A DNA stretch of 64,000 bases from JAWPMT01 sp964653795. GTDB taxonomy: Bacteria > Bacteroidota > Bacteroidia > Cytophagales > Cyclobacteriaceae. Position 1 is the stretch's first letter. Every line of letters begins with the position of its first letter. The position numbers and the translations under genes were made by a program. Shown here piece after piece: positions 61,976 through 64,000 of this stretch. The stretch is from contig CAZZHO010000002.1 of NCBI GenBank assembly GCA_964653795.1, positions 4,505 through 68,504 on the forward strand, given 5' to 3'. The notes beneath the pieces are model-generated. The model was not told the origin of the DNA, did no database searches, and saw only the letters and a program-made list of their open reading frames with translations.

Positions 61976-62852
61976 CTCTGTAAGATCTTTTAGAATTTCT
62001 TGTAGCAAACAATTTGATCAGACTTGGTACATAATCGTCGTGAGTATCTACGGTTAGATAGTTTACATCATTCCTCTTAGCAAAGTCATCTAGTGTAATG
62101 GCACTTTGTTTGTGATTTTTATCGAAAGTCCGACGGAAGGTAGAAGAGGAGGTGTTGGCCCAGATAGTTTTTTCTGATTCCTTTTCATAAAGGGGTACTA
62201 TGCCAAGGTTTGGAAATATTGCCTCTCTTTTATCCAGTAGATGGATGATGATCAGGTCATGTTTTCTGCCCATGCCTTTGAGGCTATGCAAATAATCCTC
62301 ATCCACAAAATCTGATATTAGGAATATGATGCTTCTCCTTTTCAAAAGACCAAGCGTAAATTTTAAAGCTTGATCAAGATTAGTCTTTTTTGATTTGGGT
62401 TTCAGGCTGAATAGAGCGTTGAATATCTCATAGCCATGCTTACTGCCTTTGGCTGGTTTCACGTACTTCTCGAGTTGATCTGAATAGCACAATAGACCTA
62501 CCTGGCTGCTTTCTTTAATAGCGGAAAATGCCAGTAGCGCGGCAATTTCTTTTCCTATGTCTAGCTTTTGTTTACCATCTCTGCCTATTTCCTGAGAGGC
62601 TGAGACGTCCAGAACGAAGAAAACTGTCTGTTCTTTCTCCTCTTTGAAAGTTTTCACAAAGGTACCATGGCCTTTGGAGGTCACATTCCAATCAATGGTT
62701 CTGACATCATCACCGTATTGGTAAGCCCTTACGTCATCAAATTCCAAGCCCGACCCCTTGAAAATGGATTGAAAATCTCCCTGCATATGCGAGGTAATGG
62801 CTTTTCTAACCCTGATTTCATAACGTCGAAGCTTCTTGAGAATCTCCTGCAT
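61968..62852 (-). CDS. DUF58 domain-containing protein
   Basis: 294 residues. The DUF58 signature is GSGLEFDDVRAYQYGDDVRTIDWNVTSK; a VWA-like region follows with FFVLDVSASQEIG and LISDFVDEDY. These proteins normally follow a MoxR AAA ATPase gene, but here the gene is first in its operon and divergent from DUF4296, so MoxR must be elsewhere or absent. Together with the BatA proteins it is thought to build an envelope complex. Confidence 0.9.
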   Translation of the reverse strand: MQEILKKLRRYEIRVRKAITSHMQGDFQSIFKGSGLEFDDVRAYQYGDDVRTIDWNVTSKGHGTFVKTFKEEKEQTVFFVLDVSASQEIGRDGKQKLDIGKEIAALLAFSAIKESSQVGLLCYSDQLEKYVKPAKGSKHGYEIFNALFSLKPKSKKTNLDQALKFTLGLLKRRSIIFLISDFVDEDYLHSLKGMGRKHDLIIIHLLDKREAIFPNLGIVPLYEKESEKTIWANTSSSTFRRTFDKNHKQSAITLDDFAKRNDVNYLTVDTHDDYVPSLIKLFATRNSKRSYRVG

Positions 62853-62956
62853 CCAAAGTAAATTTGCGCCTTCAAAATTATACTGACTTCTAAAATTATC
62901 ACGGTAGGCCGAGGGTATTTTCCAGCAACGGAAAGAAGACTAACAATTTTTAACAA

Positions 62957-63316
62957 ATGCAGATTTTCTCTACTTCTAAAATTCTCTCGATTTTGCTGTT
63001 GGCTCCGCTTGTCTTCGGCTGTGTCAAAGAAGAGGAGCTCCCGGAGTATATCTTACCTGACGAGCAAGTGATCAGGGTATTGATACATGCACATCTGTTG
63101 GAGTCGAAGATTGACAACTTTTCAGCTAAGAAGGGTTATGAGGACGTGGTATATAAGCGCTTCGACAGCTTGATGTTTATTGACCTCCAAGTAGATAAGG
63201 AGAGGTATGAGAAGACTATCGCTTATTATTCAGATAAGCCCGCAAAACTTAATGACCTGTACGAGACTGTGGTAGACAGCCTTAGCCTCCGACAAAAAAA
63301 CCGAGACATTTACTAG
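62957..63316 (+). CDS. DUF4296 lipoprotein
   Basis: 119 residues with a lipoprotein signal (LLLAPLVFGCVKEEE, lipobox FGC at Cys22). The helical domain (DEQVIRVLIHAHLLESKI, YEDVVYKRFDSLMF) matches DUF4296, with a charged C-terminus DSLSLRQKNRDIY. Only 2 bp separates it from mutS2. Confidence 0.88.
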   Translation: MQIFSTSKILSILLLAPLVFGCVKEEELPEYILPDEQVIRVLIHAHLLESKIDNFSAKKGYEDVVYKRFDSLMFIDLQVDKERYEKTIAYYSDKPAKLNDLYETVVDSLSLRQKNRDIY

Positions 63317-63318
63317 AG

Positions 63319-64000
63319 ATGTTAGTCTATCCGAAGGATATTGAGAGAAAGCTTGAGGTCGAAGAGCTTCGGGACATCATTGCCAAGCATTGTGCTACCG
63401 ATGCTTCTATAAAGATAGTAAGAGCGGCAAAGCCTTTTAGGAAGTTTGAGGTATTGCAAAAGCATCTTGCTCAAACAAAGGAGATGATCAGTGTGCTACA
63501 TCATGATCAAAAGCCTTCCATCAATGGAATTGTAGATCTTCTGCCTTTATTGAATAAAATCAGAACAAATGGTACTTTTCTTTCCGCTGAGAATTTAGCG
63601 GTTCTGAAGTCTGGATTGGAAAGGCTTTATTCCTGGTCTCAATTTCTCAAAAAAAGAACCAATGACTTTCCCCATTTGTCGAAGTTGGCTATTGGCTTTA
63701 TCTCCGATAATGAATTGATCAATGAGATCGATTCAAAAATTGATGAAAAAGGCGAGGTGCGAGAGAATGCAACTCCGGAGCTGGCGGCCTTGAGAAAGAG
63801 AAGATATGCGGCGGAATCAAAAGTCAGGAAAACCATCCACTCTTTGTTAGAGAGGTCAAAAAAAGATGAATTCACAGATGAGGATGGGACCGTCACCATC
63901 AGAGGGGGTAGACTAGTCATACCTGTGCGTGCTGAGTACAAAAGAAAGGTGGCAGGATTTGTTCATGATGAATCTGCTACTGGACAGACGGTTTTTATGG
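63319..64000 (+). CDS. mutS2: endonuclease MutS2, N-terminal part (cut by window end)
   Basis: 227 residues from the ATG at 63319 (MLVYPKDIERKLEVEELRDI), open to the window end. The sequence contains VLKSGLERLYSWSQFL, PELAALRKRRYAAESKVRKT and GTVTIRGGRLVIPVRAEYKR followed by GFVHDESATGQTVFM, typical of the MutS2 lever and clamp region. The ATPase and Smr domains lie outside. MutS2 suppresses recombination or rescues stalled ribosomes in other bacteria. Confidence 0.9.
   Translation, partial: MLVYPKDIERKLEVEELRDIIAKHCATDASIKIVRAAKPFRKFEVLQKHLAQTKEMISVLHHDQKPSINGIVDLLPLLNKIRTNGTFLSAENLAVLKSGLERLYSWSQFLKKRTNDFPHLSKLAIGFISDNELINEIDSKIDEKGEVRENATPELAALRKRRYAAESKVRKTIHSLLERSKKDEFTDEDGTVTIRGGRLVIPVRAEYKRKVAGFVHDESATGQTVFM

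Noticed and set aside
1..64000. CRISPR array, insertion sequence, prophage, tRNA or rRNA
   Set aside because: No regular direct repeats with spacers, no transposase or integrase, no gap long enough or with a cloverleaf that I can see.

Overview
The window reads as ordinary chromosome from a Gram-negative Bacteroidota bacterium, most likely a marine or soil Cytophagales relative (inference). The signs are a split two-subunit transketolase, several families largely confined to this phylum (DUF3667, DUF3822, DUF4159, DUF4252, DUF4296, DUF4905), PafA-type phosphatase, BatA/DUF58 genes, kdsB for LPS Kdo, MacB/FtsX-type permeases, and weak Shine-Dalgarno use with many overlapping genes. I see no phage, transposase, integron, CRISPR array, rRNA or tRNA. 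Coding density is very high and the only gene-free stretch above 300 bases is the leader of the ammonium transporter (13148-13470).

Layout. 1-8.7 kb: a MORN-type repeat protein cut by the window start, tryptophan 2,3-dioxygenase divergent from a glutaryl-CoA dehydrogenase, an orphan hybrid histidine kinase, and a three-gene ABC/FtsX-permease operon. 8.8-14.7 kb: two coupled exported amidohydrolase-like proteins, then amt. 14.8-22.4 kb: acyltransferase and purine nucleoside phosphorylase; an exported aspartyl protease with a PDZ domain; split transketolase coupled to a class III aminotransferase that appears to start at CTG; an M28 peptidase. 22.4-30.5 kb: Bcp, M23 peptidase, FAH-family hydrolase, MtaB, and a secreted TPR-CHAT protein divergent from a lipoprotein. 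30.6-37.5 kb: a desaturase interrupted by an assembly gap, DUF4159, HAD phosphatase, PafA and a GH63-like glucosidase. 37.6-45.4 kb: guaA, a periplasmic-binding-fold protein and hemL in a tight operon, then NfeD, kdsB, a 53-residue membrane protein and DUF3667 on the other strand. 45.4-53.3 kb: DUF4905, LysM/RlpA-like, TIGR02757, pyrE, NUDIX, coaD, DUF3822 and others, with many GTG/TTG starts. 53.3-64 kb: a GH3-LysE pair, an ECF sigma/anti-sigma/DUF4252/DUF4252/ABC operon, a beta-sandwich exported protein, a reduced Bat operon, DUF4296 and the start of mutS2.

How the parts fit: most genes are housekeeping (GMP, heme, pyrimidine, CoA, Kdo and tRNA modification) mixed with envelope proteins. 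The segments with the best claim to under-described biology are the ECF/DUF4252/ABC operon, the GH3-LysE pair, the secreted TPR-CHAT protein, and the amidohydrolase pair in which two of three domains have lost their metal-binding histidines. I found no convincing wholly new system. The gap in the desaturase is an assembly artefact whose correct closure can be read from the sequence.
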